A stretch of 35,311 nucleotides of DNA from an uncultured Shewanella sp. (lineage in GTDB: Bacteria; Pseudomonadota; Gammaproteobacteria; Enterobacterales; Shewanellaceae). The notes below the pieces were generated by a model. The model was not told the DNA's origin. It did not search any database and saw only the letters and a program-made list of their open reading frames with translations. The position numbers and the translations under genes are program-made. The stretch spans positions 1-35,311 of the forward strand of contig NZ_CANMIO010000028.1 in NCBI RefSeq assembly GCF_947497935.1, given 5' to 3'. Positions 7,668-19,000 of this stretch are shown here, one piece after another; the first letter of the stretch is position 1, and the number at the start of each line of letters is the position of its first letter.

Positions 7668-8264
7668 TTAGTTTTGCTTTGCGCGCTCTGAGGTATAGAT
7701 ATTCCACATCATGGCTGTGCCTGATTCTTCCCAGGTGGCAACGGCTACGAGGCGATGTTCACGGCCCGATACAGATTGAGGAATATGGTTTTGTTTAAAG
7801 TAAACTTCCTCTTTAATCGCAGTGGCGGGAAAGCCCTGCTCAACGGCAAGCTGGGTGATGTAATCCACTCGGCGCTTAGCTAACGCGTGATTATAGTCTT
7901 CACTGCCTTCGATGCTGGTATCCCCCACGAGGTACAATAACGGCGACTGTTTTTGAGCTAGAGTCGCAATAATGCCTCGCCATTTATCGGCTTGTTCCGC
8001 TGCTAGAGTGTCTTTATTGAAACCAAACATGATCACTCGAAAGTCTTCTTTCACAGTTACAGTGCTACTTGGACAACCGTCATTATTGATGACCGACCCT
8101 TTTGCCGTGCCGGCACATTTATCGCGAGCATTGATCACACCATCGATATCACTGTCGAGCAGATCTCTTGTCTGTGGCTCCACTGCAAATGGCGCAGCAG
8201 TTTCGGCACAGCCTTGCAGTAGCAGTAAGCTAATGACTATTAGTTGAGTCAGTAAGGTGCGCAT
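7668..8264 (-). CDS. OmpA-like lipoprotein of the adhesin secretion operon
   Basis: A 198-residue lipoprotein. ATG 8264 is chosen for the excellent GGAGGAGA (8278-8271) 6 nt upstream, which lies inside the last codons of the TolC-like gene. Lipobox LLQGC (Cys19) with Ala at +2 predicts outer-membrane sorting. Residues about 35-66 match a calcium-binding thrombospondin type 3 repeat (DSDIDGVINARDKC...GCP). Residues 70-185 resemble an OmpA C-terminal peptidoglycan-binding domain, with NHALAKRR matching the family's NxxLSxRRA. The usual Asp of the TD motif is Ser here (GDTSIEG), while the Arg is kept, so wall binding may be altered. An OmpA-family gene also follows the transporter genes in the Shewanella Bpf locus, as I recall it. 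Likely role is support or tethering of the adhesin machine. Confidence 0.85.
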   Translation of the reverse strand: MRTLLTQLIVISLLLLQGCAETAAPFAVEPQTRDLLDSDIDGVINARDKCAGTAKGSVINNDGCPSSTVTVKEDFRVIMFGFNKDTLAAEQADKWRGIIATLAQKQSPLLYLVGDTSIEGSEDYNHALAKRRVDYITQLAVEQGFPATAIKEEVYFKQNHIPQSVSGREHRLVAVATWEESGTAMMWNIYTSERAKQN

Positions 8265-8265
8265 A

Positions 8266-9561
8266 TTACTTCTCCTCCGTCCAAGCTTCTGGGGTATCGA
8301 CACGGAAAGACTCCATTAAATAGCCGGTTGCGTTAATAAGACGATAAGCGGCAATATTGTAGTTATAGTGCGAAGTTATATAGTGCTTACGGGCTAAGAA
8401 CACCTCGACCTTAGCATCGAGTACATCGAGCAGTGAGCGGCGACCCAGCTCAAATTGTTTAACGTAACCCTGCTCAGCTTTAACCGCTTGATCAACATTT
8501 TCGCGGTAAAAGCCCCGTTGCTGACCAATAAACTCATAGGCATTCCATGCCAAACGCGTGCCTTCTTCAACCTGCTTCTGGGTGTTTTTACGAATAGCTA
8601 AAGATTGCTGATAACGCCATGAGGCGGCCTCGGTGCGGTCAGTCGTCGAGCCGCCACTGAAGAGATCATAGCTGAGCATTAACATGGCTCTGGCATCTTC
8701 ATCTGGGCCTTCGATGCCGCCAATATTGTCATTTTTATTGGCTTGTAGCTCTAGGGATAAAGTCGGCCAAAAGTCACTTTTTTCGCGCTCATATTGGGCG
8801 TTAGCCGCCTGAGTATCGAGAATTGCAGCATCGATTTCAGGGTGGTTTTCTAGGGCAAGACGAATAGCATCAGGCAAGCTTGTTGGTACAAATTCAAAAT
8901 CAGGCTGAGGGTCATGAAGGTCTTTTGGAAGCTGCCCCACAAGGTCGTAGTAACGGGCCTGCTTATCCATCTGATTGTTACGCGCCGACAGATAACCTGA
9001 CTGGCTCGTTGCCAAACGTGCTCGCACCTGCGCAACATCTGAATCGCTACTCAAACCTTTATCTCTACGTGACTCAATATTTTTAAGCACTTCTTGGTGC
9101 TCTGTAATATTACGCTCAGACAACTCAACAATTTTATTGGCCATCGACAATTCAAGATAGACACGGCTGACTTCTAAACTCAGGTTCTCAGCATCTGAAA
9201 GCAGCCCTAGACGCTCGGCCTCTTTCTCGAAATCTAGCCGATCAATCTCTGAGGTTGTACGAAAACCATCGAAAAGAAGCTGTGATACACGCACACCTAT
9301 TTCGGTACGATCCAATTCTGTATCGATACGCTGACCACTGTTATAGCGAACGTTTTCATAGCCTACACCACCGTATAGTTTCACCTGTGGCAGATAGTCT
9401 CCCACCGCCGCGCGTTTATATCTCACCGCGGCCTCGAAACTGGCATATTTCTGCAAAATTGTAGGGTGGTGGTTAATCGCTTCAGCCACAGACTCTTCAA
9501 GCGTGAGAGCCTGCGCAGGGGCTGATAATGCCAATATGGGTATAAGTATCAGTCGTCGCAT
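8266..9561 (-). CDS. TolC-family outer-membrane channel of the type I secretion system (AggA/LapE-like)
   Basis: A 431-residue TolC/LapE-type protein. The signal peptide cleaves at AQA|LT (about residue 18). Two repeated halves follow, each with long helices for the periplasmic tunnel: LTLEESVAEAINHHP starts the first and ALENHPEIDAA the second, a duplicated family motif. Conserved barrel stretches such as LLFDGF and YDLFSGG are present. It would form the trimeric exit duct for the adhesin, docking on the HlyD-like adaptor. It starts 12 nt after the adaptor stop with an AAGGA site and ends one base before the OmpA-like gene. It could also serve the ABC-2 exporter next door; that is inference. 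Confidence 0.93.
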   Translation of the reverse strand: MRRLILIPILALSAPAQALTLEESVAEAINHHPTILQKYASFEAAVRYKRAAVGDYLPQVKLYGGVGYENVRYNSGQRIDTELDRTEIGVRVSQLLFDGFRTTSEIDRLDFEKEAERLGLLSDAENLSLEVSRVYLELSMANKIVELSERNITEHQEVLKNIESRRDKGLSSDSDVAQVRARLATSQSGYLSARNNQMDKQARYYDLVGQLPKDLHDPQPDFEFVPTSLPDAIRLALENHPEIDAAILDTQAANAQYEREKSDFWPTLSLELQANKNDNIGGIEGPDEDARAMLMLSYDLFSGGSTTDRTEAASWRYQQSLAIRKNTQKQVEEGTRLAWNAYEFIGQQRGFYRENVDQAVKAEQGYVKQFELGRRSLLDVLDAKVEVFLARKHYITSHYNYNIAAYRLINATGYLMESFRVDTPEAWTEEK

Positions 9562-9573
9562 CGTATCCTTACC

Positions 9574-10887
9574 TTATGGTTCGCGAAGTGCATTCGCTTT
9601 AGCGCGTAATAGAGGCTTTAGCCAATAATTTAAAACGGTTTTTTCACCGGTTAATATGTCAGTACTAGCTTGCATACCCGAAATAATCGGCCAGCCATTG
9701 AGTACGTTTTCTTCTGTTTTTACATGAGCTTCAAAATAGGTGGTGCCGTCATCTAACTGTTGAGCATCCGGGCTCACATAGATCACCTCACCTTTTAGTC
9801 CGCCATATATCACAAAGTCATAAGCGGTAAACTTGACGGTAGCCTGCAGCCCCGTGTGTACAAAGGCGATGTCTTTGGGGGCGATTCGAGTTTCAATGAT
9901 CAAGGCGCCGTCTTGAGGTACTATGCCCATAATCGACTCTCCGGGCTCGACTACTGCACCGATTGAACGCACTAAAATATTGGTGACATTGCCGTTGATT
10001 GGCGAAACAATTTGAGTTCTAGCCAGGCGATCGGCAAGCGTCTTGATGCTCTCGGTAAGAGCATTGAGTTCGTTAATGACCTCGTTACGCTCGGCTTCCG
10101 CGCGACTCAAGAAGTCTAAAGCCACAGTTAGGTACTCAGCTTCGGCTTGATTCTGTGCCGCACGTAGCTGACGACCGTTTGCCTTCGATGCGGACAATTC
10201 ACCTTTCAAACGGATCTCATCTCGCTCAAGCTTTAATAGCTCTAGCTCTGCTACCGCTCCCTCTCGCACGGCGGCTCGGGTCATCACGATTTCCTGCTTG
10301 ACCAACTCCAAACCGCTAAGCTGCGCCTGAGTGGTGATCTGCGCTTCTTCTATCGCCTGCACTTTTTGCTCGATCACTTGCGCCGATTGCTCTAGCTGCG
10401 ATGACAACTGTGATAATCGAGAACGAAAAATCGCTTTCGAGCGCGTACTCACCGCCACATCGAGTGCGCTAATCACCTCAGGATTAATTAACACCTTATC
10501 GCGCCAGTAATTCGCATTATCAGCAACAACCACGCTGGTGATCTCTGCATCTAAACGTGCCTTTTGCCGCTTAAGCGCTGCCGCCTGAATATTGGCCTCA
10601 TCGAAGGCTGATGCAAAGCGCAGCTCATCGAGCAGTAATAGCGGCTCTCCTGCCGTGACAGACTGCCCCTCCTTAACTAATACCTGCTTTAAAATGCCGC
10701 CATCTAGGCTTTCAATCTGCTGCACAGCTAATGTCGGAACCACCATGCCTTCGCCTACCACGACTTCTTCGAGCTTAGCAAAGGAGGCCCAAACTAATGT
10801 CACCACAATCAAGGCGGCCACCAGCAAAATCAATTGGTTAGCTCGCTTAGCGCCTTCGAGATGCTTTATATGGAGACGGCCGCTCAT
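9574..10887 (-). CDS. Type I secretion membrane-fusion protein, LapC/HlyD-like
   Basis: A 437-residue HlyD-family adaptor. One N-terminal transmembrane helix (about residues 17-38) follows a short cytoplasmic tail; then a lipoyl-like half with EGMVVP and SLDGGILKQVLVKEGQ, a long coiled coil (about 85-290), and the C-terminal beta domain containing SPINGNVTNILVRSIGAVVEPGE. It ends with the usual short TGEKTVLNYWLKPLLRA segment. It links the ABC transporter in the inner membrane with the TolC-like channel. Its ATG overlaps the ABC transporter stop (ATGA), so expression is coupled. Family is clear; pairing with this adhesin rests on the operon. Confidence 0.94.
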   Translation of the reverse strand: MSGRLHIKHLEGAKRANQLILLVAALIVVTLVWASFAKLEEVVVGEGMVVPTLAVQQIESLDGGILKQVLVKEGQSVTAGEPLLLLDELRFASAFDEANIQAAALKRQKARLDAEITSVVVADNANYWRDKVLINPEVISALDVAVSTRSKAIFRSRLSQLSSQLEQSAQVIEQKVQAIEEAQITTQAQLSGLELVKQEIVMTRAAVREGAVAELELLKLERDEIRLKGELSASKANGRQLRAAQNQAEAEYLTVALDFLSRAEAERNEVINELNALTESIKTLADRLARTQIVSPINGNVTNILVRSIGAVVEPGESIMGIVPQDGALIIETRIAPKDIAFVHTGLQATVKFTAYDFVIYGGLKGEVIYVSPDAQQLDDGTTYFEAHVKTEENVLNGWPIISGMQASTDILTGEKTVLNYWLKPLLRAKANALREP

Positions 10888-13004
10888 TTCTGCTCTCCTT
10901 TCTGGCGTACATTCACCGCTTTGATACGACTCTTGCCCCGCTGACGCATCTCATCAGGTGTTTGCTCTTGAATGATCCGTCCCTTATCCACCACTAAAAT
11001 TCGGTCACACAGACTCAGTAACTTAGGATTGTGGGAGGCGATAATCATTGTGCTATCACTGACCTGCGACAGGCAGGCGATAATTTGATTCTCGGAGCGC
11101 TCATCCATCGCGCTGGTTGGTTCATCCAGTAGCAGTAACTTAGGCTGACGCAGTAACACCCGGCCTAATGCTATCGCTTGACGTTGGCCACCAGAAAGCT
11201 GACGACCGAACTCGCCCACTTGGCTATCTAGACCACTTCCCAGTCGATCCATTAGCTTATCAATCCCCGAGCTGACAATCGTATTTGCCAGTAAGTTTTC
11301 ATCAACTTTCTTTAGGCCAAATAACAGATTATCTAGCACGGTACCGTATACCAGCACCGGCTGCTGCGACATCCACCCCACCTGTTCACGAATATCGCTA
11401 ATCGACCATTGACGTGTTTCTAGACGGTTATAAAACAGCTGCCCACTGCTGAGCTGGTACTGGCCAGCAATAATCGCCAGTAGGCTCGACTTTCCAGCCC
11501 CCGCGGGGCCAAGTAAGCCTATTTTCTCTCCGGGTTTAATCTCTAAATTTACCTCGGTAAATGCAGGCAGAGGCTGATCAGGGTAAGTAAAACTGGCATG
11601 ACGCAATGCCACCGCACCATTAAAACCAACCGCTGTGCTAGGTTGACTGGCTTTAACCTGCTCTTGGGGCAATTCCAAGATGGAATTGACCGCCGTGATA
11701 GCCGACTGAGTCTGCTTAAACTTAAGCAGTAACATAGAGATCTGGTTAATCGCATTAGCCGCACGACCACTGAGCATAACGATGGCGATCAAGCCCCCCA
11801 TACTCAAGTTGCCAGCGTGAATTTGATACACACCAGAGATAATCAAGCCAATAGTGACCAACTGCTGACTGTTCATTACGCTATGATTGAGGGTGTTAGA
11901 GGCTATTCGAGACTCATTCTGCCAATCGGCCAAGCTATTGACCGTGTCATCCCATATACGTTGTGCCTTGGCTTCACCGTTATTCTGTTTAGTTTCAACC
12001 AGCAAGTTGAGGGTTTCTATCAGGTGAGCTTGGCGCTGAGTCGACAGTTGCGAGGTATGTTCTATGGTCGCCATCAGCTTTTTTTGCATCACAAAGCTGA
12101 CGATTAACAGCAGCAACATGCAGGCTAATGGCACCAACACCATATAACCGCCTAGCCAGGCAATCAGAGCTAAAAACAGTAGGGTAAAGGGTAGATCAAC
12201 GGCGGTAACTAAGGTGGCCGAGGTGATAAAATCGCGGATACTATCGAACTCTTGCAGCTGCTTAGCAAAGGCTCCGGCGGAGGCAGGGCGGTTTTCAAGC
12301 CGCATACCTAGGACTTTAGAAAACAGGATATTCGACATCTTGATATCGACCTGCTTGCCCGCCACATCTGCTAGACGAGTACGCGCTTGCTTTAATAGCC
12401 AATCGAATACAATAGCGATACAGGCTCCGGTCGCTAGCACCCACAAGGTATCGATAGCCTGATTAGGCACAACGCGATCGTACACGTTCATGGTAAATAA
12501 TGGCGTAACCAACGCGAGAATATTGATCGCTAATGAGCCGAGCAAGAAGCTGCCGTAAAAGGGTTTGACCTCATCGAACGCGGCTAACAACCAATGACGC
12601 TTAACCTCAAAGTGATGCTCTTCACTGCGGGCATCGGTGACCATCTTACGTTTAACATGCCAGCTATCTTGATAAAATTGTGCCTTAAAGTCAGCGACGG
12701 TTATCGGTGACTCAACCCCCTTGGCATCTCTGAGTTGTAATTCACCGCTGGCATCTTTGGTTAACAGACCGGGTTGATTTTGCTTAGAGACAACAATCGC
12801 TGGCAGAGCCATTTTAGCGAGAGAGAGCTTCTGCTCTATCGCTTCAATCCCCAGATTATCGCAAGCCTGAAGCAGATCATTGCCAGATAACCCCTTTTGG
12901 CTAACCATCTGCCGAAACAACACTTGCTCGCTATACGCTAGGCCGAGTCGTTGACAGAGCGACTCAATCACATTAGCGGTAACGTCTTGTTCGAGTATTA
13001 TCAT
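10884..13004 (-). CDS. Type I secretion ABC transporter with degenerate C39-like domain, LapB-like
   Basis: A 706-residue half-transporter. Residues 1-140 are a C39-peptidase-like domain without the catalytic Cys in its usual DxGPTCL context, as in LapB and HlyB (a C39-like domain, CLD). Residues 155-440 form the six-helix export domain with VVPNQAIDTLWVLA, typical of LapB proteins. The nucleotide-binding domain has Walker A GPAGAGKSS (about 498), signature LSGGQRQ (about 600), Walker B LLLLDEP and switch His in IASHNP. It would drive one-step export of the giant adhesin. Its ATG overlaps the adhesin stop by 4 nt and its stop overlaps the next ATG by 4 nt. Presence of a CLD is notable because the adhesin lacks RTX repeats, which CLDs are known to bind in HlyB-type systems. 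Confidence 0.94.
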   Translation of the reverse strand: MIILEQDVTANVIESLCQRLGLAYSEQVLFRQMVSQKGLSGNDLLQACDNLGIEAIEQKLSLAKMALPAIVVSKQNQPGLLTKDASGELQLRDAKGVESPITVADFKAQFYQDSWHVKRKMVTDARSEEHHFEVKRHWLLAAFDEVKPFYGSFLLGSLAINILALVTPLFTMNVYDRVVPNQAIDTLWVLATGACIAIVFDWLLKQARTRLADVAGKQVDIKMSNILFSKVLGMRLENRPASAGAFAKQLQEFDSIRDFITSATLVTAVDLPFTLLFLALIAWLGGYMVLVPLACMLLLLIVSFVMQKKLMATIEHTSQLSTQRQAHLIETLNLLVETKQNNGEAKAQRIWDDTVNSLADWQNESRIASNTLNHSVMNSQQLVTIGLIISGVYQIHAGNLSMGGLIAIVMLSGRAANAINQISMLLLKFKQTQSAITAVNSILELPQEQVKASQPSTAVGFNGAVALRHASFTYPDQPLPAFTEVNLEIKPGEKIGLLGPAGAGKSSLLAIIAGQYQLSSGQLFYNRLETRQWSISDIREQVGWMSQQPVLVYGTVLDNLLFGLKKVDENLLANTIVSSGIDKLMDRLGSGLDSQVGEFGRQLSGGQRQAIALGRVLLRQPKLLLLDEPTSAMDERSENQIIACLSQVSDSTMIIASHNPKLLSLCDRILVVDKGRIIQEQTPDEMRQRGKSRIKAVNVRQKGEQK

Positions 13005-16000
13005 GGTTGCTGACTCAAGAGTGCCATTTCATCTTCTAAGCGCGATAATGCATCGTCGGGAAGCGCGGCATACTCCAGATCTTGGTTAAGGCTGCCCTTA
13101 AGATACTGCAGCTCATCGACTTGCCGTACACTCTGTTTGATCGCTTCAGAAAGCTCGCTCACCTCAAATTCGTCTTTGTTACCCTCCTCGACAGGCTGCA
13201 TAGACTCGGGTTCAATACCCGAGTCTTCTCGCTGCGGCATCGCAAAACTGCTCGGTCCAGCCAAAAAGCTAGAAAAAGCGGCTGGCGGGACATCGACAGT
13301 AACGGTAATCGTTTCCACTATGCCATTGGCAGTATCCGTACCTAATACTGCAGTTGGGTCTAGGATCAGATTTAATATATCTCCATCTTGAGCACCTATA
13401 ACCGTTAAGGTAGCGACGTCATCAATATCCACCAACCATTTATCGCCACTTTTATTACCCGCTGACAAGGTCATGGTCTCAGGCACACCGTATATCGTTA
13501 ATATTCCCGTCTCATTAGTCGCTGGATTTTGCAGGGATAAGCCTAGGTCTAGTGCCACATTATTAATATCTGTCGCCAGCACATCCCCAACCTGAGTCCA
13601 CACTGGCGCATCGACCTCTGGAGTGATCTCCACTTCAAAATTAAGTATTTCTGCAGCACTTAAATCGGTTTGAAAGCTCCCCAAAACGGTTGCGCTATCG
13701 ATAGAGGTTAGCTCCAGCTGCACATCTAAAGTGCCAAAGGCCAGCTCTCCGGGATAGAGATCTATTTGAGTCAGCGGGCTCACGGCTTCGAGTATTGCGT
13801 AATAACTATCACTGCCAGCGTCATAGCTAAATGACACAAACTGGCTTCCCACCTTCACGCCTTCTAGATCCACCAGAGCTGAAGCGTCAGCCGAGGTAAC
13901 AACAACCTTGATTGAAATCGCCTCAGTGCCATCAAACTCACTGATCTTGGCATTCAGATCAATCGTAATGACCTCATCCTCGATGCTGGTGTACAGGCTT
14001 TCAGGAGCGGCGATCACATCAATACCATCGGCAACAGGCGAAACGCCAACTAAAATATTGGCTGTGCTAGTGACAAAGTCTGTGGTCCCTAGTTCTTGAG
14101 TGATCGCTTGAATAGACAGTGGAATATCACCACTAAAATCTAATGGTGGCTGCAATACCAGCCCAGCAAGTTGCGCGGCAGTCACCGACCAGGAGTAGGT
14201 TGGTGAGCCATTAAAGCTGCCGCCATCAGTACCTTCGTTAGGTAACTGCACCAAGTTTGCACCATCCTGGTAATACAGCACGGCGCCACTTGGCACCCCA
14301 TGAACCGTCAGGTAAATCGCCTCGGAACCATCCTGATCAATTAAACCTAAGCTCGCAGAATCTAAACCGGATAAATCAATCAGGTTATCTTCTTGCCCCA
14401 AAACTATTTGCGTATTAGCCGGTAATTCGGCGGCATCGGTTACCGGCGTTACCTCTATGGTAAAGGTATTTTCAAATGGCGCCTGATCGGTTACATCACC
14501 GCCGTTAATGCTGGCGGTATCTAAGCTAGTCGCAGAAAACCTCAGCCTAAAATCACCACTAAGGTGCTCTGTCGGCACAAACTCTAGCAGCCCTAAAGAT
14601 AGATTCAGCAGAGCCATAGTGTTGCCAGTAAACTCCCAGGTATCGGTCGTGCCAGCCTTTAATGACCAAAGACCAGTACTATCACTAATGCTGCCACCAT
14701 CGAGTAAAGTTATGGTGATAGGATTTGTGTTATCACCAAACAGAATCTGCTCAGAACCACCTGTTGTCGGTGTTGAGTCTGGGTCGTCAAATACTAAGCT
14801 TATCCCCAGTGGAATTGGAGAGTCCTCTAGCATGATGCGATTTGAGATATTTAAGCTGACTCCATCGGCTACAGGAGTGATTTCAATTTCGAGGCTTTGA
14901 GTGTCATCAATTTTAGTGTCACCACTGATACTATCGGTGGCAATAATACGGATAGGAATGTTCAGCTCACCAGCATAGTCTTCGCTGATATTATGTAGCT
15001 TAAGGCTACCAAGTGAAGCACTGGTAAACACATACTCAATGACGTTTTCCCCGGTTGCATCGTACACGGCTTTGACGTCACTACCGCTAAAGTATCCACC
15101 TTGCGGTAAATCTGAAGCTAAAACCCTAAAGCTGATTAGGTCATTGCTATCGGGGCTAAGTACTTGGTTGAGGTGACCAGAAAAATCGATAGTAGTATCT
15201 TCGATGGCATCGACTGGAGTTAGCTGCAATGTGCCAACGGCGGTCGCTTGACTATCTGGCGCATCTTGGCCAAAACGCACAAAGAAGTTGGTCTTAATAA
15301 TCGCAGGATCATCACGGTCTAATACTCTCGTCTCAACCGTTATCTGTTCTAACCCCGTGGCAAACTCGCTAATAATCGTCGCGCCAGCAAGTAGATCCAG
15401 TGCATACTCTTGTACCGTATCGCTAGTCATGCCAGCAACCGGAATAATCCAGCGGCCATCACCATCATCTATGGCACCATTGGGGTGTGATACATACCAA
15501 CCGTCCCCACTGGGCACAATAATGACCAGATAATCCAGTACTTCCGAACCATCAATATCACCATCAAAAAAGAGCACTTGCCCAGTCAAATCAATTGCCG
15601 AGCCATCGCTGCTCACTAGTGTTGGCTGTTCACTCACAAGATGAGTGCTAATATCCACAACTGCATCGACCACCACGGTAAGCTGGGTTGATACATATTC
15701 ACTCACCTGAGTCCCTGTTGCTGATGTATCTGTGACTTGGTAGCTCACATCAAAAGAGAAGCTGCCATCGGCATCTTCAGGCGGCACGACTGCAAGTCGC
15801 CCAGAGTTCAGCAAGGCTTCTAAGGTCGGGCTAGTGCTATCAACTAAAGTGCTGACATCTAATCCCGCAACGGGAACCACAACCTGAGAACCATCTAAGG
15901 TCAAAATAAACCCGCCGGCTCCCTGAAATGGAATAATAAGCCCGGTAATTGTTTCACTACCATCAATATCGGCATTGAGATTGGGTGTGAAATCCAAAGG

Positions 16001-19000
16001 AATAGCTTGATCCTCAAAACCGTAGCTCGTCGTTGCTAAAGAAGCCGCATTGGCATCAATAACCGGAGAAATTTCAATATTTACGGTTAACTCATAATCA
16101 GCAGAATCACCGTCTAGTTCGGTGCTTTGGGCGAAGATGGTAAAGCTGACTTGGCCGCTAAAGTCCTCAATAGGTTTTAGGCTTAAGCTGGCTAACAGTG
16201 TTGCTGAAACACCATATACCGGTTGATTATTGATGAAATCGACAACGGGCAAGTTAACAGGGCTGCCGCTACCATCTACTAATATAACGCCATCGGGTAA
16301 ACCTGAAATTCGCAGATCTAATGACTCAGAGCCATCATCGTCTGAGGTCACGATAGTGAAGTCTAATGGGATAAGTTGATCTTCTTTAAAATCAACCGTA
16401 TTTGATATTACGCCGGTGTCGTTATCTATGGTCCAAACATTGCTATCACCATTGATAATAGGCTTGTCGTTAGCCACACCCGTTAGGGTAACCGTCACAT
16501 GTTTCACATCGCTGTAATTCGGGTTAGGATGAATGATGCCATCGGCGGGATCCTGTCCATCTTGCGAAGTCTCTGTAGCAAAACTCCTAACAGCAATTGC
16601 AAACTCTCCAAGATTGGCCGAGCTTGCATCGGCAGCTGGGAGCAGCTTAGCCACGCCAGAGTCAACTTCAGTAGCCAGTACCGTCCACACATTTCCACTC
16701 ACCGTCGCCGAAGGAGCATCGATAGACCAACCATCGGGCAAAGTTAGTTCATAACTTAAAATTTCAGAGCCGGAATTATCGGTTAATGCTCCTGCTATCA
16801 CCGCCTTAAGCAAGATAGGTGCATCTTCATCACTGCGGATATTTTGGGTGGTTAACGTGGGTTTATCCGCGATAGGTTTTACATCTATGGTCACCGTTTC
16901 AAGAGTGCTAAGAGCGGTATCTTTATTGTCACTTTCGGTGGATTCTGCTTGAATGTTAAAGGTAAATTCCCCGGCGAGATTTTCTCCTACAGTCGCAATT
17001 AAGCTATCTAATTGAACCTGACTTATCGACATTCCATTAGTGATGACTACACCTATCACTGTCAGGGTTAGACCCGCGCTAATATTATCGATGACATAGG
17101 TGACCGTTTCGGAGCCTTGAGGATCTGAGCCTGTCTCATCTTTAGAGGTCGCACTGAGCTTAATATTGAAGCCTTCGGAGTCCTCGTTGACCGCATAAGT
17201 AAACTCACTATCTGCGTCCCACTGCGGAATATCTGCAACTGATTCAACGGTGATCGGTACTGTGGTGGTAACCGGGGGCTTGCCGGTAATATTTATCGTG
17301 ATGACAAAAGCGGTGCTCGCTGTGGCATCAGAGCCGTCATCAATCGGTTGATAGCTCAGATCACCATTAGGTCTTGCGATTCGCGTCAATGGATCTTCAG
17401 TCAATAAACCATTAAAAAGGGAGAGAATGTAATTACCATCTGCATTCTTAGGCACCTCAATATCATTAAGCATTAATATACCGCCCTGCAGAGCGGCAGC
17501 ATCAAATACCATGCTCACAACGAATTCGCTTTCGTCGATATCTCCAGGCCTAGCTTCAACGCCAAAAATGGTATTGGTATCTTCTATAAAATCGGTATTA
17601 AAGACGTTGATCGAGCCTTCTGCGTCTTTGGCAATAATGGTTAAGGTGTCGGTGGCAATATCACCGTCGGCATCGGTGATTTGCAGCAACACGTCTTCGC
17701 TAAACTGCAGCTCATTGTAAGCAAACTCAAATGTGGTCACAGTCGCTAAACCGTTTTCATCGACCACCAGCTCACCATATTTCACCGCAACGGGATTTGC
17801 ATCAGTAAACAGCTCTATTGTCGCCCCTACCGCATAAGACACACCTTTGTAGGTAATGCCTGTAACTTTAGCGCCATCAGCTCCCTGCTCGGCAGCGTTA
17901 AACATCTGCACGCTATAGATCTCATTTACCGCCTCAAAGAACTCTAATGTTTTTGCAGTATCTTCTGGAATGTCATCTTTTACGATAACGGTAATGGTTT
18001 GTGCGGCAGATTTATCGTTATCAACATCAATAGCGTTCACTTCAAACAATAGGTCTAAGCTGTTTTCACCATCGGCATTAGCATGGTCAAAGGGTCTAAA
18101 CTGCTTAAACTCCACTTTTCCATTGGCATTAAAGCGGATCTGAAATACCTGCTCCCCCCCCGTCTCTCGCGTGGCCACATACCAGCCGTCACCGTTAGCT
18201 GTGGTATTGAGTATGACTTTCTCGGTGCCGCTATAGTAAGTGCCAAAACTAAAGCTATCAGTCAGGGCTATTTCGGCAATGCTGTCACTGCCCGCCGATG
18301 TCGATAACAGCTGCGAAGTTGAGATGGGATTCGTGCTAGTGAGGATCCCTTCGTTGATATTGAGTTGCAACGGATCGGGCAGTATGGCGTTTTGGCCATC
18401 ATAGATATCGACGGTGACCTCTGCCGAGGAGACGGTGTTATCACTGTCTCTGATGTAGACCGCCACCTTGAGCGTATCAAATAGATCGGCGCTACCTAGA
18501 TGGTCAATCGACCCCAGTAAGTTAAAATCTAACGCTATCGTTGCCAACTGTCCGGGATCGATAGCCACATCGGCTGGCAAGCGCATAGTAAACACAAGCT
18601 TGCCCTCGGCTGTCACTGCATCCACCGAAGCCCCATCGTCTTTCACAAGCCAAAATAGCTTAGAGCCATTTTGAGTTAACGTAGTACCAGCGGCGTTTTT
18701 CACCTCGGCGCCATCGACCACACTAAATGACACATCAACTATCGGGTCTTTGCTGGCAGTAACATTGAAATTACCCGTAGCAGAATCATCGTAGGCCGTA
18801 ATTGATGGGTTCTCACTGACGTTGAGGCTAATGTCGTTAATTGTTGCGGCATCGGCATCCAGTACCGTTACCGTCAAAGCCGCACTCGACACATCGCCAT
18901 CAAAGTCAGAGATGAGCAAGCCAAAGTCGATATCTTCGCTAAGCGTCTGATCAAAAGCCTTGTATAAAGTGAAGTCGTAATTTTGATTTAAACTATCGGC

